DNA of 64,000 nucleotides. Source: CAWCUZ01 sp963798795. GTDB lineage: Bacteria; Acidobacteriota; Vicinamibacteria; Vicinamibacterales; SCN-69-37. Shown one piece after another: positions 41,991-52,844 of this stretch (positions are counted from its first letter, which is position 1; each line of letters starts with the position of its first letter). The notes under the pieces are model-generated. The model was not told the origin of the DNA. It searched no databases and was given only the letters and a program-made list of their open reading frames with translations. The position numbers were made by a program, and so were the translations under genes. The stretch spans positions 62,001 to 126,000 of the forward strand of contig CAWCUZ010000002.1 of assembly GCA_963798795.1 (NCBI GenBank), in the 5' to 3' direction.

Positions 41991-42415
41991 CGGCTCTCGG
42001 CTTTCGGCGTTCGGCTCCCAGGCGCCTGATCCTTCTTGATGGTCGGGGACTGGATGCCGAGCTGCTCGAGGTACGTCTTGTATTTCGTGGGATCGAAGTA
42101 GAACTTCTTCGTCTCGTCGCGGTACTTCGCCATGATCTCCGGTTTGAGCAGCACATCGACGAGCGTCATCGCCTGCACCCTGGCGCCCGCGGTGACGCCC
42201 TTGTGCGCGATCTGGTCGACCATCCGCTGCGAGAAGTCCTTGAGCCTGTCGACCTCGGCGGCCGCTTCGGTCTTCAACGCCGTGACGCGCGGCGTGTCCG
42301 CCGGCAGGTTCAGCGGCGGCAGCGCCGGCCCCTGACCCCAGCCGCCGCGACCCTGCGCGAACGACACTGCGCCGAACACCAGAATCCACGCCGCCACCAC
42401 GCGTGCTGTTCTCAC
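41987..42415 (-). CDS. Small secreted protein of unknown function
   Basis: The 142-residue protein has a signal peptide (VVAAWILVFGAVSFAQG) and a helical mature part with a repeated Lys/Tyr pattern (KFYFDPTKYKTYLEQLG). No family is recognised. Its last residues (PGSRTPKAESR) and stop are encoded by a heptamer array that abuts the hisS start. GTG 42415 follows a G-rich patch. A TATAAT at 42436-42441 on the minus strand gives a leader of about 14 nt. Confidence 0.7.
   Translation of the reverse strand: MRTARVVAAWILVFGAVSFAQGRGGWGQGPALPPLNLPADTPRVTALKTEAAAEVDRLKDFSQRMVDQIAHKGVTAGARVQAMTLVDVLLKPEIMAKYRDETKKFYFDPTKYKTYLEQLGIQSPTIKKDQAPGSRTPKAESR
41991..42026. repeat. Heptamer array, GGCTTTC type, 5' of hisS
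   Basis: Five tandem 7-mers (GGCTCTC, GGCTTTC, GGCGTTC, GGCTCCC, AGGCGCC) lie immediately upstream of the hisS ATG and encode the C-terminus of the preceding gene. Confidence 0.85.
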
Positions 42416-42435
42416 GTCGGCCCCCTGAACGGCCC

Positions 42436-42461
42436 ATTATAGGCGGGCCGAATGCGATAAT
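42436..42461. promoter_or_regulatory. Divergent -10 pair between hisS operon and moaA
   Basis: TATAAT on the minus strand (42436-42441) serves the secreted-protein/hisS genes, and GATAAT on the plus strand (42456-42461) lies 11 nt before the moaA ATG. The two promoters are only 14 nt apart, so transcription is probably mutually influenced. Confidence 0.5.
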
Positions 42462-42472
42462 CCGGAGTGTCC

Positions 42473-43497
42473 ATGCCGCCCGTCGTCGACACCCTCGGAC
42501 GCCCGTTGCGCAGCCTGCGCCTGTCGGTCACCGACCGGTGCAATCTGCGCTGCCACTACTGCATGCCGGAGGACGAGTACGTCTGGCTGCCGCGCGAGGA
42601 CGTCCTCACGTTCGAGGAGATCGGCCGCGTGGCGGATTGCTGGCGGAGGTCGGCGTCGATCGCCTCCGCCTCACGGGCGGCGAACCGCTGCTCCGGCGCG
42701 ACCTGCCGACACTGGTCGCCCAGCTCGCGGCGCGCCCGTGGCTGCGCGACCTGGCGCTGACGACGAACGGCGTGCTGCTCGCCGAGGCCGCCGACGACCT
42801 CGCGCGCGCGGGTCTCCACCGCGTCACGGTGAGCCTCGACACGCTGCGGCGCGATCGGTTCGAGCGGCTGACGCGCCGCGATGCCCTGCCTCAGGTGCTG
42901 GCCGGCCTCGAAGCCGCGGCCCGGGCCGGGCTGACGCCGCTCAAGATCGACGCTGTCATCACCCGCCGCGACAACGACGACGAACTGACGGACCTGCTGG
43001 ACTTCGGCCGGGAGGCGGATGCCGAAGTCAGGTTCATCGAGTACATGGACGTCGGCGGCGCCACGCAGTGGCAGCCGGAGAAGGTGGTCTCACGCCGCGA
43101 GATGCTCGACCGGCTGACCGCGTCCCACGGGCCGATCGAGCCGATGCCGGAGCCCTCGTCGGCCCCGGCGGCGCGCTATCGGCTGCCGGACGGGCGCACG
43201 TTCGGGATCATCTCGTCGACGACGCAGCCGTTCTGCCGGACGTGCGACCGCGCGCGGCTCACCGCGGACGGCGTCCTTCTGCTGTGTCTGTACGCCCAGC
43301 ACGGCACGGATCTGCGCCGTCCCCTGCGGGCGGACGCGTCAACCGACACGCTGCGACAGCTGATGCAGGCCGTCTGGGCCGGCCGCGCCGATCGGGGCGC
43401 CGAGGAACGCCTCGCCGTCCGCGGCCGCGGCTCCTACATCCCGCTGCGCGTCCTCAAGAAGGACGCGCACCTGGAAATGCACACGCGCGGCGGGTGA
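42473..43497 (+). CDS. moaA: GTP 3',8-cyclase (MoaA), one frameshift
   Basis: This radical SAM enzyme performs the first step of molybdenum-cofactor synthesis. The N-terminal cluster CNLRCHYCMPE is in one frame. The rest (RLTGGEPLLR, RRDNDDE, C-terminal cluster CRTCDRARL followed by CL) is in another, joined by one missing base near 42638. The repaired length is 341 residues. The molybdenum-dependent MsrP lies 3 kb away. A strong hairpin follows the stop. Confidence 0.92.
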
Positions 43498-43498
43498 C

Positions 43499-43557
43499 AT
43501 GAGCCCGGGGCCGTCCCCGATCCTCAGGGACGGCCCCGGACGCAAGTCGAAGCGATC
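43499..43557. terminator. Dispersed palindromic element, copy 1 (13-bp stem)
   Basis: CCGGGGCCGTCCC (43505-43517) pairs perfectly with 43527-43539 around a 9-nt loop. It likely terminates moaA and the convergent radical SAM gene. The flanks ATGAGCC and TCGAAGCGATC recur in the element at 51408, so this is a repeat family and not just a terminator. Confidence 0.7.
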
Positions 43558-43603
43558 CGCCCGCCAGAACGACGATGCGGATCCCGCGCGCAGCGCCGCC
43601 GCG

Positions 43604-45686
<2,083 letters not shown>

Positions 45687-45855
45687 AACCCCTCCCAATC
45701 GCATCGGGACACGGCACGGTCCGCGTGGACAGGATCCTGTCCTGCTCCGCGGCCAGAATATCGTCCGGCCCGGCAGACGGCCTACAAAATTGTCCTGAAC
45801 GGGCCAAATCCAGCGGTCGAGCGGGCCGGATCGTGCAGCCGAACGGGCAGGCGGG
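45687..45855. other. Intergenic gap upstream of the radical SAM gene
   Basis: This stretch holds the ribosome-binding site of the radical SAM gene (GGGAGGGG next to 45687) and an AATTTT patch near 45787. I see no convincing ORF, hairpin or promoter. Part of it may still encode the msrQ C-terminus if its last frame was misread. Confidence 0.5.
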
Positions 45856-46623
45856 TTATGGGCCGAAATCCCGCCTAGAACCCGACGCGCCTACGTCCCC
45901 GAGGTCGCGATCACGGGCTGGGCGGCTCGATGCACGGCGCCGCTTCCGGACCGCGAACAAGACCCGAATGCCGAACAGGACCGCGAGCCAGATGGCGCCC
46001 AGTTGAGCGGCTCCTCGATGTCCGCCTTCTGGCTCCAGACGAAGTGGATCGACGCCGGCCACGGCCGGCGACGTAGACCAGCCGGTGCAGGCGCAGCCAG
46101 CGCTTCCAGCCGCCGGATCCAGCCCGCTGGTCGAGGTGATGGCCAGCAGCGCGCAGGATGGAGAACGCCAGCATGCCCACGAAGATGAACTTTCGCTTCA
46201 GCACGTCGTCCCAGACGCATGGCAGTCGGACGTCGCGACGAAAGCAGCTGGTCGAAGACCACGTAGCCAGGAACGTGGCAGCAGGCGTACACGAACGACC
46301 ACACGCCCAGCATCCGGCGAACGCAGCTGCACGCGATTCCAGCCCGAAGATCCGGCGGACGGGCGTGATCGCCAGCGTCGCGAAGCAGAAGCCGCAGCGC
46401 GTCCTCGCCCGTCTCGTGCAGCAGCGTCTTGATCGGATCGACGCCGAGACGCCATCGGTCCCGGCACGGTGACGACCGGCCAGAACGCGGGGAGCCAGGC
46501 CGGGGACGCCGGCAGCAGGAGCAGAGCGAGCGAACACCGCGCGGTTTGAAGAACCGCCAGTTGAGAACCAGCCGCCAGGATCGCGCGTGCAGCCAGGCCG
46601 GCCAGCGCCCGCGTCGGCCTCAG
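45856..46623 (-). CDS. msrQ: MsrQ heme-binding membrane subunit (ferric reductase-like), frameshifted
   Basis: MsrQ passes electrons from the quinone pool or flavin reductase to MsrP. Recoverable blocks include HARSWRLVLNWRFF, LLATLAITPVRR, VWSFVYACCHVPGYVVFDQ, DVLKRKFIFVGMLAFSIL, WKRLHRLVYV and VIHFVWSQKADI with the heme histidines, all in several frames. The family length is near 210 residues, so the true stop is probably upstream of 45856. The start overlaps or abuts the msrP stop. Six or more indels prevent an exact model. Confidence 0.75.
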
Positions 46624-47597
46624 AAGTTCTTCCGCAGATCCATGCCGCTGTAGAGGCTCGCCACCTGTCGCGCGTAGCCGTTGAACATCAGCGTCGGCGT
46701 GTTGCGGAACAGGCTGGGCAGACGCTGCTCCGCGCCTGGCTCCAGCGCGGATGACGCACGGTCGGATTCACGTTCGCGTAGAACCCGTATTCGTCGGGCG
46801 TCGGCGACGGCCCAGCGTGTTCTGCGGCTGCTTGTCGGTGAGCCGGATGCGCACGATGCGACTTGCCGCTCTTGAACCCGTACTTCCAGGGGACGTGCAC
46901 GCGCAGCGGCGCGCCGTTCTGGTTCGGCAGGACCTTGCCGTAGAGGCCCGACCACCATCAGCGTCAGCGGATGCATCGCCTCGTCCATGCGCAGCCCTTC
47001 GACGTACGGCCACTGCAGTCCGGCGCGCGCGCTGGCCCGGTCATCTCGCTCGGCCGCATCGAGCGTCGTGAACTCGACGAACCTGGCCTGCCGGCTGCGG
47101 CTTCACCTTGTTCAGCACGCTCGACAGCGGCACGCCGATCCACGGAATCACCATCGACCAGGCCTCAACGCACCGGTGGCGGTAGACGCGCTCCTCGAGA
47201 TGCGTTGAAGTCGACGAGATCCTCGACGCCGTAGTCGCCCGGCTTGTCGACGAGGCCGTCCACTTTGACGGTCCAGGGCTTCGACCGTCGAGCCGCCCGG
47301 CATAACGCGCCGGGTCGCCCTTGCTCGGTGCCGAACTCGTAGATAGTTGTTGTAGTTCGTGATCTGCTCCCAGGTATGCGGCTTCTCGCTCGTCGACAGC
47401 GGCGAGGGCGCCGCCTTGGGCAGCGACGGCAGTTCCTGGGCGGAGGACGCCTCGCAATCGGCCAGCACGGCAGCCGTCAGCGCGCCGACGGTCCCGACGC
47501 CGGCCAACCGCATGAAATCCCGACGAGAGCGGTAGAGCGGCTCGGGCGTGATCTCGGATGACGGGACATCCGCGGTGGTTTTCGACTTCAGCAGCAT
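46620..47597 (-). CDS. msrP: MsrP periplasmic protein-methionine-sulfoxide reductase catalytic subunit, frameshifted
   Basis: This molybdopterin enzyme repairs oxidised methionines in periplasmic proteins. A Tat signal is present (SRRDFMRLAGVGTVGALTA). The molybdenum-ligand cysteine is visible in RHRCVEAWSMV, with VPWKYGFKSGKS and FNGYARQVASLYSGMD near the end. Length is about 325 residues. Indels near 47345, 47285, 47205, 47100, 46950, 46865 and 46810 break the frame. It is paired with msrQ, and moaA nearby supplies the cofactor pathway. Confidence 0.88.
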
Positions 47598-47752
47598 CGG
47601 TCCGTCCTCTCGAAAAAGGCGTGATCACGTCAATTACACCACAGGAGCCCTGTCGCGGGGGCCGCGCGGACCCGATGGAGTAACATACGAACCCTGCGCC
47701 CGCCGAGGCGGGCGCCGTGCCCTGGATGTCGGCCCCGGGCCGCGCGTGACTC

Positions 47753-49106
47753 ATGACCATCTCGCTGCTGTCCGGATCCGCTGAAGTCCTTCACCGCAAA
47801 CTGGCCGATCGCACGGCGCACGTCGGCGTGGTCGGCCTCGGATACGTGGGCCTGCCGCTCGCCGTGGAATTCGCGCGCGCCGGCTTCCGCACGACGGGGA
47901 TCGACCTCGACGCCCGCAAGGTCGACGCCATCAACCGCGGCGAGTCGTACATCCAGGACGTGCCCACGGCGGAGGTGGCGAGCTTTCAGGCCGCGGGGCG
48001 GCTGAGCGCGACGACGAGCGCCACGATCGTCGCCCGAGCTCGACACGATCAACATCTGCGTCCCGACGCCGCTGCGCAAGACCAAGGACCCGGACCTGTC
48101 CTACGTCGTCTCGGCGGTGGAGATGATCGGCGAGCATCTGCGCGCCGGGCAGCTCGTCATCCTCGAGTCGACGACCTATCCCGGCACGACCGAGGAAGTG
48201 GTTCAGCCAATCCTCGAGAAGCGCGGGCTCAAGGCGGGCCGCGACTTCTTCCTCGCCTTCTCGCCCGAGCGCGTCGACCCGGGCAACGAGACGTGGCATA
48301 CGAAGAACGTGCCCAAGGTCGTCGGCGGCATGACGCCGGCGTGCACGGCGCTGGCCAAGGCGCTCTACACGTCGTCCATCGATACGGTCGTCGAGGTCAG
48401 CTCGCCGAAGGTTGCCGAGATGGTGAAGCTGCTCGAGAACACGTTCCGGGCGGTGAACATCGGGCTGGTGAACGAGCTGGCCCTGATGTGCGACCGGCTG
48501 GGCATCAGCGTGTGGGACGTGGTGGACGCGGCGGCGACCAAACCGTTCGGCTTCATGCCCTTCTATCCGGGGCCGGGCCTCGGGGGCCACTGCATTCCGA
48601 TCGATCCTTTCTATCTCTCGTGGAAGGTGAAGGAGGTCGGATTCGAAGCGCGGTTCATCGAGCTGGCCGGGCACGTGAACGGCGCCATGCCGCACCACGT
48701 GGTGGACAAGGTCGGCGACGCGCTCAACGCCCACAGCAAGGCGGTGCGCGGCTCGCGGGTGCTCGTGCTCGGCATCTCGTACAAGCGCGACATCGACGAC
48801 CTGCGCGAATCGCCCGCTCTCGACGTGATGGCCGCGCTCGACAGGAAGGGCGCCCGGGTCAGCTACCACGACCCGTACATCGAGAGCCTCCCGGCGCGGG
48901 AATGGCCCGGCGGGTTCGACCTGCACTCCACGGCGCTCTCGGCCGAGACGCTGGCCGCCGCCGACTGCGTCGTCATCATCACGGACCACAAGGTGTTCGA
49001 CTACGGCGCGATCGCGGCGCACGCGAAGCTCGTCGTCGACTCGCGCAACGCCATCAAGACGCCGCATCCCCACGTCTTCAGACTGGGCGCGCCGGCCCCG
49101 CGCTGA
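47753..49106 (+). CDS. UDP-sugar 6-dehydrogenase (WbpA/Ugd family), one frameshift
   Basis: This NAD-dependent enzyme oxidises a UDP-sugar C6 alcohol to a uronic acid for surface polysaccharide synthesis. The N-terminal Rossmann motif VGVVGLGYVGLPLAVEFARAG-like block is split here as VVGLGYVGLP and AVEFARAG. The catalytic cysteine is in GPGLGGHCIPIDP, and the C-terminal domain has GISYKRDIDDLRESPA. The GHCIPIDP form suggests UDP-N-acetylglucosamine or -galactosamine rather than UDP-glucose. One extra c near 48033 shifts the frame; the repaired length is 450 residues. TAACAT near 47681 may be its -10. Confidence 0.9.
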
Positions 49107-49117
49107 GGCGCCGCGGC

Positions 49118-49804
49118 TCACGGCCCGGGATCGAGCCCGAACCAGCGCGCGCTCTCGCGCCAGATCGTGTCGATCGACTTCGACAACTGGTGGTCGTCGT
49201 CGAGCAGCCGGAGATCGACCCGGGGCTGCGCGCGGGCCCACTGCGCCACGCCCGCCGGGTCGACCGTCTCGTCCCCGCGGCCCTGGAACACGAGCGTGGG
49301 CCGCTCGACCGGCAGCGTGCGCGCGTCGTACTGCGCGGCATCCTGGTAGAGGCCGAAGCCAATCCGGCGCGGCGCGCCGAGCGCCCAGTGGAACACGTCC
49401 AGGAAACCGGCGCTCCGCCACTCGTCGATGCCCTGCTCGCCGAGGCGCTTGAGCCGGTTGCCGCCGAAGTCCAGCGCCGGCGCGAGCAGGACGAGCCGGT
49501 CCACGGCCGGCGAACGCCCGGCGGTGCGCGCCGCGGCGTCGCGAGCCGCCGCGTGCAGCGCGACGAACGCGCCCAGGCTCGAGCCGACGAGCGCCACCGG
49601 TCCCGGGCGGGCCGCCTCGATGGCTGCGGCGGTCTGTTCCAACATGCGGGTGACGGTCAGGGTCTCGAACGCCGGCTGATTGAAATCCGGGCACGAGAAT
49701 CCGACGCCGCGGCGTGCGAGTTCGGCGGCGAACCGCTGCGCCTTGGATGACCCGGGCGACGAGGCGAACCCGTGCAGATAGATGGCGTGGCGAACGGGGA
49801 TCAT
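49118..49804 (-). CDS. YqiA/YcfP-like esterase (alpha/beta hydrolase)
   Basis: The 228-residue cytoplasmic hydrolase has the YqiA-type start YLHGFASSPGSSKAQ, the nucleophile elbow VGSSLGAFVAL, the acid in GRGDETVD and the catalytic His in DDDHQLS. The ester substrate is unknown. It is convergent with the dehydrogenase gene (11 nt apart) and diverges from the amidohydrolase. Confidence 0.88.
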   Translation of the reverse strand: MIPVRHAIYLHGFASSPGSSKAQRFAAELARRGVGFSCPDFNQPAFETLTVTRMLEQTAAAIEAARPGPVALVGSSLGAFVALHAAARDAAARTAGRSPAVDRLVLLAPALDFGGNRLKRLGEQGIDEWRSAGFLDVFHWALGAPRRIGFGLYQDAAQYDARTLPVERPTLVFQGRGDETVDPAGVAQWARAQPRVDLRLLDDDHQLSKSIDTIWRESARWFGLDPGP

Positions 49805-49853
49805 CTCCGGTGTCTCCGCGGCGGAATCCCGCGCCGGGCGCGAGGCGCGGCGC

Positions 49854-49859
49854 TATACT
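49854..49859 (+). promoter_or_regulatory. -10 element TATACT of the amidohydrolase, leaderless type
   Basis: TATACT ends 8 nt before ATG 49868, with no ribosome-binding site between. Confidence 0.55.
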
Positions 49860-49867
49860 GCCAGCCC

Positions 49868-51148
49868 ATGGCAGCTTCCCGATCGTCCGCGATTCTATTC
49901 ATCATCTGTCTGCTCGCGGCCGGCGTCGGCGCCCTGGCCGCGCAACGTGGCCAGCCGCCGGGTGGACAGCAGGCCGGGACTCCGCCGCAGGGCCGAGGCG
50001 GTGGGCGCGGCGGTCAGGCGATCACGATCAAGGCGGCGCGGGTCGTCGACGGGCGGGGCGGCGTGCTCCAGAACGCGGTTGTCACCGTGCAGGGATCGCG
50101 AATCACGGCCGTGGGTCCGGCGACCGCCGGCACGCCGGTGACCTACGACCTTGGGGACGCGACGCTGCTGCCCGGCCTGATCGACGTCCACGTGCACCTG
50201 AACTGGTACTTCGGTCCGAACGGCAAGTATGGCGAACGCGACGTGCCGGCCGACTATGAGGCCGAGGCGGTGCAGGCCAACACGCGCGCGACGCTGCTGG
50301 CGGGCTTCACCACGGTGCAGTCGGTCGGGTGGCGCAGCGACCCGCCGCTGCGCGAGGCGATCGCGGCCAACCTCATCGTCGGGCCTCGCATCCTGACCTC
50401 GGTGCTGCAGATTCAGGGCGGCTCGCGCACGCCGGACCAGCTGCGCGAACAGGTGCGGCAGGCCAAAGAGCTGGGCGCGGACCTCATCAAGTTCTTCGCC
50501 TCCGCCAGCATCCGCGATGGCGGGAAGATGAACGTGACCCAGGATCAAATCGACGCCGTGTGCGGCGAAGCCAAGGCGCTCGGCCTGCGCAGCCTGGTGC
50601 ACGCGCACAGCTCGGATTCGATCGTGGCCGCCGTGAAGGCCGGCTGCACCGAAGTCGAGCACGGCCTCTTCGCCGACGACGTCGCGATCAAGGCGATGAA
50701 GGACGCCGACGTCTATTTCGACCCGAACATCGGCCTGGTGCTGCAGAACTACCTCGAGAACAAGGACAAGTTCCTGGGCAGCGGCAACTTCAACGAAGAA
50801 GGGTTCGCCGCCATGGAGCAGGCCCTGCCGAACCTGGCCGTCGTGTTCCGGAAAGCGCTGGCGGCCGGCTTGAAGATGCCGATGGGCACCGATGCCGTCG
50901 CCGGCGCGCACGGGCAGAACGCGCGCGAGATCATCGCCCGGGTCGCGGCCGGCCAGCAACCGATGGACGCCCTCATCGGCGCCACCTCGCTCGCGGCCGA
51001 GTCGATGAACCTTGGCGACACGATCGGCTCGATCGCGCCCGGCTACCAGGCCGACCTGATGGCCGTCGCCGGCAATCCCCTCCAGGACATCAAGGTCCTG
51101 CGCGACGTGAAGTTCGTGATGAAGGGGGGACGAGTCTATCGAAAGTAG
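49868..51148 (+). CDS. Secreted amidohydrolase (imidazolonepropionase-like)
   Basis: The 426-residue metal-dependent hydrolase starts with a signal peptide (ILFIICLLAAGVGALAAQ) and a Gly/Gln-rich linker, followed by the amidohydrolase barrel. Metal ligands are the HVH of DVHVHL, the Lys of LIKFFASAS, the His of VHAHSSD and of VEHG, and the Asp of MGTDAVAG. Such exported members act as peptidases or prolidases in several phyla; the substrate here is unknown. The TAG stop runs directly into a long octamer array. Confidence 0.88.
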   Translation: MAASRSSAILFIICLLAAGVGALAAQRGQPPGGQQAGTPPQGRGGGRGGQAITIKAARVVDGRGGVLQNAVVTVQGSRITAVGPATAGTPVTYDLGDATLLPGLIDVHVHLNWYFGPNGKYGERDVPADYEAEAVQANTRATLLAGFTTVQSVGWRSDPPLREAIAANLIVGPRILTSVLQIQGGSRTPDQLREQVRQAKELGADLIKFFASASIRDGGKMNVTQDQIDAVCGEAKALGLRSLVHAHSSDSIVAAVKAGCTEVEHGLFADDVAIKAMKDADVYFDPNIGLVLQNYLENKDKFLGSGNFNEEGFAAMEQALPNLAVVFRKALAAGLKMPMGTDAVAGAHGQNAREIIARVAAGQQPMDALIGATSLAAESMNLGDTIGSIAPGYQADLMAVAGNPLQDIKVLRDVKFVMKGGRVYRK

Positions 51149-51390
51149 ATTTGGCGGTTTGGTGATTTGGCGGTTTGGTGATTTGGCGGCTTGGTGATTT
51201 GGCGGTTTGGTGATTTGGCGGTTTGGTGATTTGGCGGCTTGGCGATTTGGCGGTTTGGCGATTTGGCGGTTTGGTGATTTGGCGGCTTGGCGATTTGGCG
51301 GTTTGGTGATTTGGCGGCTTGGCGATTTGGCGGTTTGGTGATTTGGCGGCTTGGCGATTTGGCGGTTTGGTGATTTGGCGGCTTGGCGAT
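51149..51390. repeat. Octamer tandem array, about 30 units
   Basis: Units TTTGGCGG, TTTGGTGA, CTTGGCGA and CTTGGTGA alternate strictly with an 8-bp period for about 242 bp, starting at the amidohydrolase stop. All units share TTGG. There are no spacers, so this is not a CRISPR. Both strands stay open and would encode an 8-residue repeat, which I regard as non-coding. Confidence 0.95.
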
Positions 51391-51407
51391 TCGACCGGCC
51401 GGTTGAA

Positions 51408-51470
51408 ATGAGCCGGGTCTGTCCCCGCCTTTCAGGGACTGACCCGCTGGCCCGTTCGAAGCGATCGACT
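51408..51470. repeat. Dispersed palindromic element, copy 2
   Basis: GGGTCTGTCCC (51415-51425) pairs with GGGACTGACCC (51435-51445) with one mismatch. The flanks ATGAGCC (left) and TCGAAGCGATC (right) match those of the element at 43499-43557, so the two are copies of one roughly 60-bp family. Confidence 0.7.
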
Positions 51471-51487
51471 CGAAGAGAGACACACGG

Positions 51488-52768
51488 ATGCTGACACGAC
51501 GAGCGTTTCTGGGCCGGGCCGGCATGGCCGGCGCCGCTACCCTGGCGACCTTGAATCCGGACGGGCTGCCGCGGCTGTTCGCGGCGTCGCAGTCGGCGGC
51601 CGGCCGGACGGCCGGCGAGGTCGCGCGCGACGAACTCTACTGGCGCGAGGTGCAGCAGGCGTTCACGCTGGACCGGACCATCATCAACCTGAACAACGGC
51701 GGCGTGTGTCCGAGCCCGCGCGTGGTGCTCGAAGCGCTCGAGCGGTATCTCGAGTTCTCGAACCAGGTGCCGCCGTACCACATGTGGCAGGTGCTCGAGC
51801 CGAACATCGAGAGCGTGCGGCGCGACCTGGCGGCCGACCTCGGGGCCGACCCGGAAACGGTCGCCATCACCCGGAACGCGAGCGAGGCCCTGCAGATCGC
51901 CCAGCTCGGCCTGGATCTGGCACCCGGCGACGAGGTACTCACGACCAACCAGGACTACGGGCGGATGCTGCAGACCTGGGATCAGCGCGTGGCGCGCGAC
52001 GGCATCCGGCTGACGAAGATCTCGTTTCCGGTGCCGCCCACCCAGGCCGATCTGATCGCGCGGTTCGAGGCGGCGATCACGCCCACGACCAAGGTGATCC
52101 ACTTCTGCCACATCACGAACCTGACGGGGCACATCTTCCCCGTGCGCGAGATCTGCGCGATGGCGCGGCGCCGCGGCATCGTCACGATCGTTGACGGCGC
52201 GCACGCATACGCGCACTTCCCCTTCACCATCGCCGATTTCGACTGTGACTACTACGGCACGAGCCTGCACAAGTGGCTGCTGGCGCCGATTGGCACCGGG
52301 TTCCTGCGTGTCCGGCGGGAGCGGATTTCCGGCCACTGGGCGATGCAGGCGCCGCCGGCGTCGCTCAAGGGCAACATCCGGAAGTTCGAGGAGATCGGCA
52401 CGCATCCGGCCGCCAATCACAACGCCATCGCCGAGGCCCTCGTGTTCCACCGCGGCATCGGTGCCGATCGGAAGGCCGCCCGGCTCCGCTACCTGAAGGC
52501 GCGCTGGGCCGAGCGGCTGCAGAGCCAGCCGCGGTTCCAGCTGCACACGAGCCTGGACCCGGCGCTCTCATGCGCCATCGGCACGATCGGCATCGACGGT
52601 ATTCCGCCGGGGCAGATCACGTCGAAGCTGTGGGAGAAGTGGCGCATCCTCGCCACGCCGATCGTGCACGCCGAGTATCAGGGCGTACGCATCACGCCGA
52701 ACGTGTACACGACGCTGGACGAGATCGACACGTTCGGCGAGGCGATGGAGAGCATCGCGAGGGAATGA
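51488..52768 (+). CDS. Tat-exported class-V aminotransferase (isopenicillin-N-epimerase-like)
   Basis: The 426-residue PLP enzyme has a twin-arginine signal (LTRRAFLGRAGMAGAATLA). Its fold shows NNGGVCPSPRVVLEAL, a PLP-stacking VDGAHAYAHF and the Schiff-base Lys in TSLHKWLLAPIG. Family members act as epimerases, cysteine desulfurase-like or kynureninase-like enzymes; the substrate is unknown. Export of a PLP enzyme is uncommon outside such lineages. An AGAGAG site lies 8 nt before the ATG. Confidence 0.87.
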   Translation: MLTRRAFLGRAGMAGAATLATLNPDGLPRLFAASQSAAGRTAGEVARDELYWREVQQAFTLDRTIINLNNGGVCPSPRVVLEALERYLEFSNQVPPYHMWQVLEPNIESVRRDLAADLGADPETVAITRNASEALQIAQLGLDLAPGDEVLTTNQDYGRMLQTWDQRVARDGIRLTKISFPVPPTQADLIARFEAAITPTTKVIHFCHITNLTGHIFPVREICAMARRRGIVTIVDGAHAYAHFPFTIADFDCDYYGTSLHKWLLAPIGTGFLRVRRERISGHWAMQAPPASLKGNIRKFEEIGTHPAANHNAIAEALVFHRGIGADRKAARLRYLKARWAERLQSQPRFQLHTSLDPALSCAIGTIGIDGIPPGQITSKLWEKWRILATPIVHAEYQGVRITPNVYTTLDEIDTFGEAMESIARE

Positions 52769-52776
52769 GCGAGGCG

Positions 52777-52842
52777 GGATTCAAGGATTCGGGATTCAAG
52801 GATTCAAGGATTCAAGGAATCAAGGATTCGGGATTCGCGAGT
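52777..52842. repeat. Array of GGATTCAA/GGATTCG units
   Basis: Eight units of 7-8 bp (GGATTCAA, GGATTCG, GGAATCAA) fill the convergent gap between the aminotransferase and dnaE2, ending 3 nt before the dnaE2 stop. Confidence 0.9.
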
Positions 52843-52844
52843 CG

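Noticed and set aside
47620..47629. Palindrome CGTGATCACG upstream of msrP
   Set aside because: A 10-bp palindrome in a single copy is compatible with chance, and no regulator or second site supports it.
51149..51390. Possible CRISPR array or repeat-protein gene
   Set aside because: Units are contiguous with no spacers, and the encoded 8-residue repeat has no start, ribosome-binding site or domain.
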